Assembly (NCBI RefSeq): GCF_965219595.1
Contig: NZ_OZ244781.1
Location: forward strand, 2,356,001 to 2,420,000
Length of the DNA stretch: 64,000 bases
Origin: Poriferisodalis sp022821985
GTDB taxonomy: Bacteria > Actinomycetota > Acidimicrobiia > Acidimicrobiales > Poriferisodalaceae
Reading direction: 5' to 3'
In this document: positions 32,019 through 41,002 of the stretch, one piece after another
Layout: every line of letters begins with the position of its first letter
How positions within the stretch are numbered: position 1 is the first letter of the stretch
Made by a program: the position numbers and the translations under genes
Notes under the pieces: model-generated
Told to the model about the DNA's origin: nothing
The model's input: only the letters and a program-made list of their open reading frames with translations
Database searches by the model: none

Positions 32019-34646
32019 ATGCGCGCCGGCGAACTGCGTGAAGCGTTCAACTCGTTCTGGGCGGAGCGAGGCCACGAAGTTCGCGCTTCCGCGAGCCTGA
32101 TCCCGCACGAGCCCTCGCTGCTGTTCACCGTGGCGGGCATGGTGCCGTTCATGCCGTATTTCCTCGGCGAGGAGGTGCCGCCGACGCGCCGCATGGTCAC
32201 CATCCAGAAGTGCGTCCGTGCAGGCGGCAAGCACAACGACCTCGACGACATCGGCCGCACGAACCGGCACTTCACATTCTTCGAGATGATGGGCAACTTC
32301 AGCTTCGGCGACTACTTCAAGGCCGAAGCCATCCCGTGGGCGTGGGAATTCGTCACCGAGGTGCTCGGACTCGAGCGGGAGAAGCTGTGGGTGACGGTGC
32401 ACGTCAGCGACGACGAGGCAGCTGAGATCTGGCAGAGGTCCGTCGGCGTCCCGCCTGAGCGCATCCAGCGTCTCGACAAGGACAACTGGTGGGCGGCGGG
32501 CGATGTGGGACCGTGCGGACCCTGCAGCGAGATCTTCTACGACCTGGGACCCGAGCTCGGTGACGGCGGCGGACCGGCGCACGGCGGCGAGGACCGCTTC
32601 GTCGAGATCTGGAACCTGGTGTTCATGCAGTTCGCGGCCGACGGCACCGGCGACATGACACCGCTCGAAGCCCCGGGCATCGACACGGGCGCCGGCCTCG
32701 AGCGGATCCTGGCGGTGCTGCAGGGCGTGCCCGCAGCGTGGGACATCGACCTGTTCGCACCGCTGCTGGCCGAGGCCGAGCGCATCTGCGGCAAGACCTA
32801 CGGCGCCGATCCCGAAACCGATGTCTCGATGCGTATCTTCGCCGACCACGCCCGCACGACGGCGATGCTCATCTCCGACGGCGTATTCCCTTCCAACGAA
32901 GACCGTGGCTATGTACTGCGCCGCATCATCCGCCGCGCCGTGCGCCATGCCTGGGTGCTCGGCGTCACCGATGTCGTGATGCCGCGGCTGGTCGAGATCG
33001 TTGTGGACGTGATGGGCGACCACTACACCGACCTGGTCAAGAACCGGCAGTTCATCGCCGATGTCGTGGCCCGCGAGGAGGAGCGTTTCCGCACCACCCT
33101 CGCCGCGGGCCAGACGATCCTGGACGAAGCGATTTCTGAGCTTGATTCGACAGAGCTCGATTCGAGAGTGCTCGAAGGCGGGGTCGCCTTCCTGCTCCAC
33201 GACACGCACGGTTTCCCGGTGGAGGTGACCGAGGAGATCCTCACCGAGCGCGGCCTGAGCCTCGACCGCAGCGGCTTCGAGGCCGCCATGGAGCGCCAGC
33301 GCGAGCGAGCACGGGCTGGTCGGGCCGGCGGCCCGACGTTCGCGGACGAGCGCTACCGGGAGATCCTGGCGCAGTTCGGCCCCACCGACTTCGTGCGGGA
33401 CGCACCGGCGGTAGCTGACGCCCGGGTGCTCGCCACCTTCGACATACCGCTCGGCGACGGGCAGGACGGTGACGACCGAGGCGGCGACCTGGTCGAGGTG
33501 TTCCTCGATCGCACGCCGTTCTACGCCGAGAGCGGCGGGCAGATCGGCGACATAGGCAACATCACCGGTCCCGACGGCAGCATCGAGGTGCTCGACTGCA
33601 CGTACGCACTCGCCGACCTACATCGCCACATCGGGCGCGTCGTCGACGACGGCGTCGAGGTCGGATCGCTGGTGACTGCGGCGATCGACGACGAACGCCG
33701 GGCGGCGATACGGCGCAACCACACGGGCACCCACATCTTGCACTGGGCTCTGCGCGAGGTACTGGGTGACCACGTCAAGCAGGCGGGCTCGCTGGTGGCG
33801 CCCGATCGTTTGCGCTTCGACTTCAGCCACTACGAGGCGGTCAGCCGCGACCAGCTGCGCGAGATCGAGCGCGCCGCGAACGCCGAGATCATCGCCAATG
33901 GCCGCTGCCGCCACTACGAGACCTCGATGAGCCACGCGCAGGCCATCGGCGCCATCGCCTTCTTCGGCGACAAGTACGGCGACGTGGTGCGGGTGCTCGA
34001 AGCCGGCGAGCACTCGACTGAGCTGTGCGGCGGAACCCACGTGGCCGCGCTCGGCGATATCGGGCACCTGCGCATCGTCTCGGAAGCGAGCATCGGCTCG
34101 AACATGCGCCGCATCGAGGCGGTCACCGGTTTCGCGACCGTCGATCGGCTGGCCGACGCCGAAGACACCCTGGACTCGCTGGCCGAGATGCTGAATGCGC
34201 AGCCCGACGAGATTGCCTCAGCGGTGCAGCGACGGCTGGACGAGGCCAAGGAGCTGCGCCGCCAGGTGCGAGACCTGCAGCGCTCCATGGCCGCGTCACG
34301 CGCCGACGAGCTGGCGGCCGGGGCCGCTGACGGCGTCGTTGTCGCCGATCTCGGCGATCTGGAACGGGACCCACTGAGGGATTTGGCAGTGTCGGTGCGC
34401 GACCGCGACGGCATCCGCGCCGTGGTGCTGGCCTCCGCGCCGGCGGCCGGGGGAGTGGCGCTGGTCGCTGCGGTTGACCCGGGCGGCGATCTGTCTGCGG
34501 GGGATCTGCTGCGCGACGCGGCCCGCACCGTCGGCGGCGGCTTCGGCGCCAAGGGCGACCCACCGCTTGTCGTGGCCGGCGGCCGCAACCCTGAGGGCAT
34601 CGGCGAGGCCCTGGCCCAGGCCCGAGCGGCAGCACTCGGGGAGTGA
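32019..34646 (+). CDS. alaS: Alanyl-tRNA synthetase
   Basis: Class II synthetase with editing domain. 875 aa, full length. Catalytic core: ASLIPHEPSLLFTVAGMVPFMPYFLG, CVRAGGKHNDLDDIGRTNRHFTFFEMMGNFSFGDYFK, NRGY-type block PSNEDRGYVLRRIIRRAVRHAW. Editing domain zinc ligands: HTGTHILHWALR and LCGGTHV. C-terminal coiled region and DHHA1-like domain ending VGGGFGAKGDPPLVVAGG. ATG 32019 follows a TATCCT -10 hexamer by 6 nt. Ends in a GTGA overlap with ruvX. Confidence 0.96.
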   Translation: MRAGELREAFNSFWAERGHEVRASASLIPHEPSLLFTVAGMVPFMPYFLGEEVPPTRRMVTIQKCVRAGGKHNDLDDIGRTNRHFTFFEMMGNFSFGDYFKAEAIPWAWEFVTEVLGLEREKLWVTVHVSDDEAAEIWQRSVGVPPERIQRLDKDNWWAAGDVGPCGPCSEIFYDLGPELGDGGGPAHGGEDRFVEIWNLVFMQFAADGTGDMTPLEAPGIDTGAGLERILAVLQGVPAAWDIDLFAPLLAEAERICGKTYGADPETDVSMRIFADHARTTAMLISDGVFPSNEDRGYVLRRIIRRAVRHAWVLGVTDVVMPRLVEIVVDVMGDHYTDLVKNRQFIADVVAREEERFRTTLAAGQTILDEAISELDSTELDSRVLEGGVAFLLHDTHGFPVEVTEEILTERGLSLDRSGFEAAMERQRERARAGRAGGPTFADERYREILAQFGPTDFVRDAPAVADARVLATFDIPLGDGQDGDDRGGDLVEVFLDRTPFYAESGGQIGDIGNITGPDGSIEVLDCTYALADLHRHIGRVVDDGVEVGSLVTAAIDDERRAAIRRNHTGTHILHWALREVLGDHVKQAGSLVAPDRLRFDFSHYEAVSRDQLREIERAANAEIIANGRCRHYETSMSHAQAIGAIAFFGDKYGDVVRVLEAGEHSTELCGGTHVAALGDIGHLRIVSEASIGSNMRRIEAVTGFATVDRLADAEDTLDSLAEMLNAQPDEIASAVQRRLDEAKELRRQVRDLQRSMAASRADELAAGAADGVVVADLGDLERDPLRDLAVSVRDRDGIRAVVLASAPAAGGVALVAAVDPGGDLSAGDLLRDAARTVGGGFGAKGDPPLVVAGGRNPEGIGEALAQARAAALGE

Positions 34647-35080
34647 GTGGAGCGCCGGGCCCGATGATGCGGGCTGTCGGCGTGGATCTCGGCTCGGTGC
34701 GCATCGGCGTGGCCATTGCGCCGGCTGATGCTGCGGTGGCAGTGCCATATGAGGTCCTCGAACGCAGCGGCGAGCGTGCCCGAGACCACGAAGCACTCGC
34801 AGGTATGGTCGCTGACGTGGGTGCGGAGGTGGTCGTGATCGGCCTGCCGACCTCGCTCGACGGCAGCGAAGGACCGGCTGCGGTGGGCGTGCGAGCCGAG
34901 GCCGACGAGATAGCGGCGGCACTCGATGTGCCGGTGGTCTTGCACGACGAGCGCTACACGACCGTGAGCGCGGAGCGCATCCTCGCCGACCAAGGCGTGC
35001 GCGGCCCGGCTCGCCGCAAGGTCATCGACAAGGTGGCGGCCGCGGTCATCTTGCAGTCGTGGCTCGACGCACGTGCCTGA
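34643..35080 (+). CDS. ruvX: YqgF/RuvX family Holliday-junction resolvase-like protein
   Basis: 145 aa RNase H-fold protein involved in pre-16S rRNA 5' processing in several bacteria and earlier named a putative resolvase. Seen: RAVGVDLGSVRIGVAIA (first Asp), VVIGLPTSLDGSEGPAA, VLHDERYTTVSAE (Glu) and KVIDKVAAAVILQSWLD (last Asp). GTG 34643 overlaps the alaS stop; ATG 34667 just before RAVGVDLG is an alternative start. Order alaS-ruvX-mltG is standard in actinobacteria. Confidence 0.9.
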   Translation: MSGAPGPMMRAVGVDLGSVRIGVAIAPADAAVAVPYEVLERSGERARDHEALAGMVADVGAEVVVIGLPTSLDGSEGPAAVGVRAEADEIAAALDVPVVLHDERYTTVSAERILADQGVRGPARRKVIDKVAAAVILQSWLDARA

Positions 35081-36551
35081 CCGCAGCACCGACATTGAGT
35101 CGACCGCTGCTGGTCACGCAGCGGAGGCGGACTCTGGGACGGCGACGCGTGGTGACGCCGCGGCGCGTGAAGCAGATGCGCTGCGCCGACGCTCGAGCTC
35201 TGGGAAGGCTTCGACGCGGCTGCCGGTGCCGGTGCGCACGCTGGCCGCGCGAGTAGCCGACATTGCGGGCCTGCTGCCCCGCCGGGATGCGCCCGGACAA
35301 GAACCGGGTCTCGCGACTGCGGCACCCGGTGTCGAAGTGGGCTCGCGGGCGGCGCCAGCGACGGCTAGCCGTTCGGCTACAGATGCGGCAGATCGCCAAG
35401 TGCAGCTGCTCCCACCGGTCGGCGGGCCTCCTGCTGCGCCGGTGCAGGGTCGCCGCGGCGTCGACTTCGAGGTGGTCAGCACCCGGCGCGGGCCTGGCAC
35501 CTGGGGGGCGTTGCTGTTCCTGATCGTGCTGGGCGCCGTCGCTTGGACGTCGGGCAGCCGGGCGTACCGGTGGGTGCAAGAGCAGCTCGATCCGCCGGGC
35601 GAGCCCGGTGCCGAGATCGTGCTGAGTCTGCCGCGAGGCTCGAGCACAGCAAGCATCTCCGACCTGCTCGCGGCCGAGGGCGTCATTGCGAGTTCGCAGG
35701 CGTACGAGTGGTACGTCCGCCTGCGGGGCGGCCCCGCATTCCAGGCCGGGGAGTACACGTTCCAAGCCAACTCGTCGGTATGGGAGACCATGGCTGTGCT
35801 CGAAGCAGGGCCGAGCCGCGTCGCCCAAGCTCCCCAGCAGCCCCTCACGATCCCCGAAGGCCGGACCATCGCCCAGATAGCGGAACAGCTCGACGAGACG
35901 GAGGGCCTGAGCTTCGGCGGCCCGGAGTTCGTCGAAGCCCTGCGCAGCCAGCCGGTGCTGTCGCTGGTGGCACCCGTGCCGCGTTCGCTTCCCGACGGTG
36001 TGTTCGAGCCTGCCGAGGGGCAGGTGTTCGCCGACACGTACTTCTTCGACGCACGCACCAGCGCCGAGCAGCTTGTGGCGCAGATGACCGAACGCCTCGA
36101 CGAGGTGCTCGCCGAGCTGGGATACGACGACGCTCCGAGACGCGTCGGCCTCACGCCCTACGAGGCGCTGATCGTGGCCAGCCTCGTGGAACGCGAGGCC
36201 CAGACGCCCGAGGACCGGGCGAAGGTGGCCCGTGTCATCTACAACCGGCTCGCCCGAGGCTGGTCGCTCGGACTCGATGTGACCGTGTTGTATGCAGTGG
36301 GCGGGGAGGAGCTGACCGCCGAGACGCTGGCGGTGAACTCCCCGTACAACACCCGTGTGCTTGTGGGCCTGCCGCCCACGCCGATTGCAGCTCCGGCCCG
36401 CTCATCGCTCGAAGCGGCGCTGAATCCCGCCGAGGGACCGTGGATGTTCTTCGTGGTGACCTCGCTCGATGGAGAGATCTCGTTCTCGGAGACCGACGAG
36501 GAGTTCCAGCGCGACAAGGCGGTGTGCATCGAGATCGGCCTGTGCAACTGA
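35073..36551 (+). CDS. mltG: Endolytic transglycosylase MltG (YceG-like)
   Basis: Membrane-bound lytic transglycosylase that cuts nascent glycan strands and sets their length. 492 aa from GTG 35073, overlapping ruvX by 8 nt. A cytosolic, Ala/Arg-rich disordered head of about 145 residues precedes the single span WGALLFLIVLGAVAWTSG. Then a LysM-like subdomain (LSLPRGSSTASISDLLAAEGVI) and the catalytic domain with YEALIVASLVEREAQTPEDRAKVARVIYNRLARGWSLGLDVTVLYA, where the first Glu of VEREA aligns with the catalytic Glu. The end is cysteine-containing (VCIEIGLCN). Confidence 0.92.
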   Translation: MPDRSTDIESTAAGHAAEADSGTATRGDAAAREADALRRRSSSGKASTRLPVPVRTLAARVADIAGLLPRRDAPGQEPGLATAAPGVEVGSRAAPATASRSATDAADRQVQLLPPVGGPPAAPVQGRRGVDFEVVSTRRGPGTWGALLFLIVLGAVAWTSGSRAYRWVQEQLDPPGEPGAEIVLSLPRGSSTASISDLLAAEGVIASSQAYEWYVRLRGGPAFQAGEYTFQANSSVWETMAVLEAGPSRVAQAPQQPLTIPEGRTIAQIAEQLDETEGLSFGGPEFVEALRSQPVLSLVAPVPRSLPDGVFEPAEGQVFADTYFFDARTSAEQLVAQMTERLDEVLAELGYDDAPRRVGLTPYEALIVASLVEREAQTPEDRAKVARVIYNRLARGWSLGLDVTVLYAVGGEELTAETLAVNSPYNTRVLVGLPPTPIAAPARSSLEAALNPAEGPWMFFVVTSLDGEISFSETDEEFQRDKAVCIEIGLCN

Positions 36552-36554
36552 CGC

Positions 36555-36590
36555 GTGGCGAAGGCCACCTGGGCGAGTCGTGCCGACTCG
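36555..36590 (+). terminator. Two tandem hairpins between mltG and the RM locus
   Basis: GTGGC/GCCAC with a 4-nt loop (36555-36568) and CGAGTCG/CGACTCG with a 3-nt loop (36574-36590) lie just after the mltG stop, in the gap where mltG and the minus-strand endonuclease converge. No T-run, so termination is inferred only. Confidence 0.35.
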
Positions 36591-36639
36591 TGCAATGGAG
36601 ATGGTCGAGTTCTTCTTGCCTTGCCACTTGCACGCGCCT

Positions 36640-37422
36640 TCATCTTGAGAGGCGGTGGTTGCCGAGGTCCCATTCTTCGTGGATCGCGCATGCCGAGAGC
36701 TTGATTTGCTTGACCGTCACCTTCGCGTCCGATCTATCCAACGAAACGCGGGCCGCGACGGGGTCCCCTTGGAAGGAACAGTCCAGCGTTGGACCGTCGG
36801 CTTCGAAGTCTGCTTGAGGCAATGACTGCAGCGATTCGAAGATCGCGCTCGGTATCTCGACCAGTTGGTAGCAGTGCGGGATCGACTGCGGATCATCACG
36901 GAACGCTCGGAGCATCACGATGGCATCGACAGCGGCGCAGTACTCCTCGAAGAGGCCCAGCGTCCTGGTCCTGCGATCCCGTGCCGACCGCACGTCTTGG
37001 ATCCACGCTGCCTCGGTGAGCTTCGAGATGTGAACCGTCGACTTCGACAGCCGCTGAGCGGCCGTCGACTTCAAGGAGAGCCTTCTGTCACGACCGTCAG
37101 ATGCCTGCACGGTCACGTCGACGAAGCGTCGTGTCGCCGGTGCCGGTGGATCGACGCTCCAGCCCACGGCTTCGCAAGCATTCCGGAATGCGTTTTCGAA
37201 ACCCGTTTCCTTGAGCGCGTCGACAGCCAGTCCGTGGTGAGCAGAGACCAGCAGCCCGAAGTACTCGATCCAGTCCGGCTCCGCAGTGATCCAAGTCGGC
37301 CGGGAAGCAGAACCTTGAGCTTGGGGAGGATCGGAGAGCGAGTCGACCATGCGTGCGACGAAGCGAACACCCATCGGCGAGAGATCATCGATCTTGCGCC
37401 TCAGGGACTCGCTGTCGTTCAT
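36640..37422 (-). CDS. Predicted type II restriction endonuclease
   Basis: 260 aa, starting in an ATGA overlap with the stop of the methyltransferase gene, which is the main reason for the call. A PD-(D/E)xK-like core is plausible at RFVDVTVQASDGRDRRLSLKSTAAQ (about residues 105-130): Asp, then a strand ending L-x-L-K followed by Ser-Thr. The following IQDVRSARDRRTRTLGLFEEYCAAVDAIVMLRAF looks like a conserved helical/strand block of DNA-cleaving enzymes. No specificity can be assigned. Codon use and GC are lower than in mltG next door, in line with horizontal transfer. Confidence 0.65.
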   Translation of the reverse strand: MNDSESLRRKIDDLSPMGVRFVARMVDSLSDPPQAQGSASRPTWITAEPDWIEYFGLLVSAHHGLAVDALKETGFENAFRNACEAVGWSVDPPAPATRRFVDVTVQASDGRDRRLSLKSTAAQRLSKSTVHISKLTEAAWIQDVRSARDRRTRTLGLFEEYCAAVDAIVMLRAFRDDPQSIPHCYQLVEIPSAIFESLQSLPQADFEADGPTLDCSFQGDPVAARVSLDRSDAKVTVKQIKLSACAIHEEWDLGNHRLSR

Positions 37423-38303
37423 TGACCCAATCGTCGCTCGATGAGGTCGACGAAGGCGGGGTTGAGCTCGATGCCAGCCCATTTTCGGCCGAGTGCCCGT
37501 GCGGCGAGCAGGGTCGTACCGGAACCTGCGTAGGGGTCCAAGACGATGTCGCCGGGCCTGCTGGTGATGGCGACGCACTGGGTAGCGAGCGTCAGCGGCA
37601 TGACGGCCGGATGGTCCTCGACACCGCAGTCGTCGCGCCGACGCGGTTCGGTGTTGATGTCCCAAACGGTCCTCAATCGGCGATCATTCGGTCCGCGAAC
37701 GGCATCGACATCGTAGAAGTAATCCTTGTTTTTCGACAGCAGGAACACGGTCTCATGGGCCTTGGTCGGGCGATCCCGAACAGACTCCGGATGTGCATTG
37801 GGCTTGTGCCAGATCACCTCCGAGCGAAGCCACCACCCGGCGTCCTGCAAGGCGAAAGCCAAGCGCCAAGGAACCCCGATGAGATCTTTTGGCTTGAGAC
37901 CCTCAGGGGTCGGCGGTCGAACCCGCATAGCGCGCGCCCGGTTTTTGCGGTCTGGGGCTCGGTAGCGACGGTTGCCCGAGGTGTAGCTGTCGCCCACGTT
38001 GAGCCATGCGGTGCCGTCGTCAGTGAGCAGCCGTCGAACCTTGTCGAACGTCATCACGATGCTCTTGACGTAGTCGGCCAAGGCGTCGTCGCGGCCGATC
38101 TGGTCATCGATGTCGTAGTCCCGCAGCGACCAGTACGGCGGAGAGGTGACTACTGTCTGGACGCTCCGATCGGGCAAGAGGTCGAGCCCCTGTTCGGCCG
38201 GACCGCAGATCAGCACGGGCTGCTGCAGGTCTGCGATGGGCTGAGCATCAGGGAGGTCGAACCGCCGATGCGGCTCGCGAGGTCGCTCAGTGCCAGCACC
38301 CAT
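37419..38303 (-). CDS. DNA methyltransferase (amino type, probably N4-cytosine) of a type II RM system
   Basis: 294 aa. SAM-dependent beta-class arrangement: motif IV TSPPYWSLRDYD near residue 53, before motif I DPYAGSGTTLLAARALGRKWAGIELN near the C-terminus. SPPY followed by Trp is usual for N4-cytosine enzymes; N6-adenine is not excluded. LKPKDLIGVPWRLAFALQDAGWWLRSEVIWHKPN and the KAHETVFLLSKNKDYFYD segment are typical of this MTase family. ATG 38303 gives the normal distance to motif IV; ATG 38408 would add 35 residues. It is transcribed before, and overlaps, the endonuclease gene. No control protein gene is seen. Confidence 0.88.
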   Translation of the reverse strand: MGAGTERPREPHRRFDLPDAQPIADLQQPVLICGPAEQGLDLLPDRSVQTVVTSPPYWSLRDYDIDDQIGRDDALADYVKSIVMTFDKVRRLLTDDGTAWLNVGDSYTSGNRRYRAPDRKNRARAMRVRPPTPEGLKPKDLIGVPWRLAFALQDAGWWLRSEVIWHKPNAHPESVRDRPTKAHETVFLLSKNKDYFYDVDAVRGPNDRRLRTVWDINTEPRRRDDCGVEDHPAVMPLTLATQCVAITSRPGDIVLDPYAGSGTTLLAARALGRKWAGIELNPAFVDLIERRLGQ

Positions 38304-38652
38304 GCATTCCGACCGTAACCGTCGCGGTTCGATGCCAGGCGCATTCCCCGATCCGGTCTCAAACAGTCGTCCGTCCACGCGCCGCAACATAAGCGGGGGC
38401 TGTAACATCGAAGGGTCCGCTTGGGCCGGGTTGTGGCTCGGGAGGATGCGTTCGGTGTTTCGATGGTCTGGTCTGACTCTGGGTGTGACGGGCCTTATGC
38501 CGGGCCATGCCGCTGTCACGGCTCATCGAGATGGCCGGCACCTCGTGCCCCGCAGCGGGGACGCGTCGGTCGTACCGAGGCTTTCCGCGGACCACGTCGA
38601 GCCGACGCTCGACCATCACACCCCCCGCCGCATCCATGCCACCCTGACCGGC
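38304..38652. other. Divergent gap between the RM genes and the metallopeptidase gene
   Basis: 349 bases between two divergent starts. It may include extra N-terminal codons of either neighbour (in-frame starts at 38408 on minus and 38290 on plus), but the translated extensions are low-complexity and lack motifs. No RNA gene, terminator or repeat is recognised. Confidence 0.4.
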
Positions 38653-40548
38653 ATGCACAACCGCCCCGCCCGCACCCTCGCAGCGCTGCTCGCCGCAGCG
38701 CTGGCCGCCGCGACGCTGACCCTCGCTGCGTCCCCCGCAGCCGCCCAGACCGTGCACGGCGCCTACCTGGCCGGCGCCGAGCCGTGGACCGAATCCGACT
38801 GCGCCGGACAGACCGCCGTCGTGGCGGCGTCGGACGCCGCGGCCCAGTCCGACCTCTACTCAGCAGTAACCCTCGCCGGGGCATTGGGCAGCCGCTGCGT
38901 GATCCTCGCCGGCGCCCGCACCGAGCCCATCCCCACCGATCAGCTGCTGCGCCTCGACGCCGCCGCAGGCACCGTGCACGTCGTGGGCGGCCTCGCCGCC
39001 GTCCCCGCAGCCAAGATCGCCGGCTACCGGATCGAGCGGATCGCCGGGGCGGACCGGTGGGCCACAGCCGCCAACGTCGGCGCAGCCGCCGCCGACATCC
39101 GGCCCCCGACCCGCACGCCCGGCCCGCCCTGGAACGCCGACTGCACCGGACAGACCGCCGTCGTGGCCGCCTCAGACACAGCAGCCCAGTCCGACCTCTA
39201 CTCAGCAGTCACCCTGGCGGGCGCGCTGGGCAGCCCCTGCGTGATCCTCGCCGGCGCCCGCACCGAGCCCATGCCCGCAGCCCAGCTGGCACGCCTGCGG
39301 GCCGCCGTCGGCACCGTGCACGTCGTGGGCGGCCTCGCCGCCGTCCCCGCAGCCAAGATGACCGGCTACCGGATCGAGCGAACCGCGGGCGCGCACCGGT
39401 GGGCCACAGCCGCCAACGTCGGCGCAGCCGCCGCCGGAACCGAACCCCCCGAACCGCCGCCCACGACCGGCGACCACCCCGAACCGCCCACCGGCACCGC
39501 GGCGGGCATCAGACCCGAGCAGCGCATCACCCACGTCACCGACTGGTTCACCGACATCGGCCTCGGCCAGCCCATCGCGGTCAGCTTCTCCACCGGCGCC
39601 TGCCACGCCGCAGCCGCAGCCTGCGCCGACGACCACACCATCTACTACACCGACAGCCCGAACCAGCTCGCCGGCGCATTGATGGCCCACGAATACGCCC
39701 ACATCTGGCAGCACGACCGGACCGCCGACGTCGGCTTGGAAAGCCTGCCGGCGTGGGTCGTGGAGGGCTTCGCCCAATACATCAGCCACCGCTACAGCCC
39801 CGCAGAAGCCCACAGCGAACGGGAACTGTGCGGAGCGCCATTGGGCGAGGACAACGAGCTCGCCCGCATGGGACCCGGCCAATACTCGGCCAGCGTCTAC
39901 CGAGCCGGCGAGCTCGCCTTCACCCACCTCGTCGACCAATACGGCTGGCAGGCGGTCATCGACTACTGGAACACCCCCGGCACCCACCAACAGCGCTTCC
40001 AGACAGCCTTCGACACCAACGCAGCCGCCTGGGAAACACGATTCCACAAAGACGCCTGCCGCCGGCCCATCTACATGGACGCCTGGAGCGAACAAGGCAT
40101 CAACAGCGGCCCGGCCCAATGGGGTGCCAAACCTCCGGCCGGTCATGTCGGCCCGTGGAAGGACACCATCGTCTTCGTCAACTACCGCCGTCATTATGGA
40201 TGGGGTACGCCCCTCCCCCTCGAAGCCATCCGCCTGGCGCCAGACATCGTGTTCGACGAATTCCTGCTGTTGAACGGTGGTGGGGAACGTCTGAGACGCG
40301 CCAGCTCCGCGCCCTTGGGCACCGATCTGGTGTGGATCGACCACCCCGCAGCCCGAACCATCGCCAAGAACTGCGGCGTTGGCCCCGGTCCGCTGTCGGA
40401 TGTTGTGCTGGAAGCCGAGTTCAGAGTCTTCGGCGAATGGCATGCCGGCTTCATCGCCCTCGGCACCGGATGGGCCAACGGCTTCATGCGGCCCCCGTGG
40501 CCGTCGGATCACGAGCCCACCCCCCTCAGCGTCTGCCTCGGGAAGTAG
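38653..40548 (+). CDS. Secreted zinc metallopeptidase with two cell-wall-binding-like repeats
   Basis: 631 aa. An N-terminal signal peptide (RPARTLAALLAAALAAATLTLAASPAAAQ) is followed by two copies of a ~105-residue module (about 36-140 and 152-256) that are over 80% identical: AQSDLYSAVTLAGALGS, CVILAGARTEP, AAVPAAK and ERIAGADRWATAANVG. The last motif matches the cell-wall-binding repeat 2 family. A Pro/Glu/Thr linker leads to a gluzincin-like site: MAHEYAHIWQHD (HEYAH at 346-350) and, 21 residues later, Glu371 in WVVEGFAQYIS. Four or more cysteines follow. It probably acts at the cell surface; substrate unknown. It has no obvious functional tie to the RM and CRISPR genes on either side. 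Confidence 0.75.
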   Translation: MHNRPARTLAALLAAALAAATLTLAASPAAAQTVHGAYLAGAEPWTESDCAGQTAVVAASDAAAQSDLYSAVTLAGALGSRCVILAGARTEPIPTDQLLRLDAAAGTVHVVGGLAAVPAAKIAGYRIERIAGADRWATAANVGAAAADIRPPTRTPGPPWNADCTGQTAVVAASDTAAQSDLYSAVTLAGALGSPCVILAGARTEPMPAAQLARLRAAVGTVHVVGGLAAVPAAKMTGYRIERTAGAHRWATAANVGAAAAGTEPPEPPPTTGDHPEPPTGTAAGIRPEQRITHVTDWFTDIGLGQPIAVSFSTGACHAAAAACADDHTIYYTDSPNQLAGALMAHEYAHIWQHDRTADVGLESLPAWVVEGFAQYISHRYSPAEAHSERELCGAPLGEDNELARMGPGQYSASVYRAGELAFTHLVDQYGWQAVIDYWNTPGTHQQRFQTAFDTNAAAWETRFHKDACRRPIYMDAWSEQGINSGPAQWGAKPPAGHVGPWKDTIVFVNYRRHYGWGTPLPLEAIRLAPDIVFDEFLLLNGGGERLRRASSAPLGTDLVWIDHPAARTIAKNCGVGPGPLSDVVLEAEFRVFGEWHAGFIALGTGWANGFMRPPWPSDHEPTPLSVCLGK

Positions 40549-40617
40549 CTCCGCTGTCGGCCGGCCCCGTGCCGTGCCGCTGTCACGGGTATTCGCGCCA
40601 CCTGGCGTGCCGGGCGG

Positions 40618-40623
40618 TACGTT
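40618..40623 (+). promoter_or_regulatory. -10 element (TACGTT) before the small ORF upstream of the CRISPR array
   Basis: TACGTT lies 7 nt before the ATG at 40631, the same layout as other leaderless genes of the window. Confidence 0.35.
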
Positions 40624-40630
40624 GCGGGTG

Positions 40631-41002
40631 ATGGCTGCTGATTCTGAGCGTGAGGCGCAGCTGGCGCGCACGGCGAATCTGCTTGCCAACGGCGGCAGCG
40701 TGCGCAGCGTGGCTGCGGCGCTGGAGATCGGCCGCACGGCGGCGGCGGCGACGTTGGCGGCTGTGGCTGCTGAGGAATCGGCGGACGCGGTGCTGCTCGA
40801 CGATCTCGCCCGCCAGGCGACCGACGCCGGCGACATGCGCACGGCGCTGGCCATAGTGCGCGAGAGAAGGCTGCTGCGCGTCGAGTGCAAGCGGTCGGCT
40901 ATACGCATCTCGACGCCATCGAGGCGGCGGCACCGGACGGCCCGCGAGTGGCCCGATCCAGTCGCGTCGGTTTTGGTAGCCGACCATTCCCTTACCGGCT
41001 AA
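40631..41002 (+). CDS. Small HTH-like protein whose frame ends inside the first CRISPR repeat
   Basis: 123 aa. The N-terminal half (REAQLARTANLLANGGSVRSVAAALEIGRTAAAATLAAVAAEE) resembles a helix-turn-helix of the kind found in recombination or phage-packaging proteins. After about residue 95 the sequence turns into Arg-rich low complexity, and the last 10 codons and the stop (TAA, 41000-41002) are supplied by CRISPR repeat 1. A truncated gene whose 3' part was replaced by the array is a reasonable reading. A chance frame cannot be excluded; the TACGTT hexamer 7 nt before the ATG argues for a real start. Confidence 0.4.
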   Translation: MAADSEREAQLARTANLLANGGSVRSVAAALEIGRTAAAATLAAVAAEESADAVLLDDLARQATDAGDMRTALAIVRERRLLRVECKRSAIRISTPSRRRHRTAREWPDPVASVLVADHSLTG

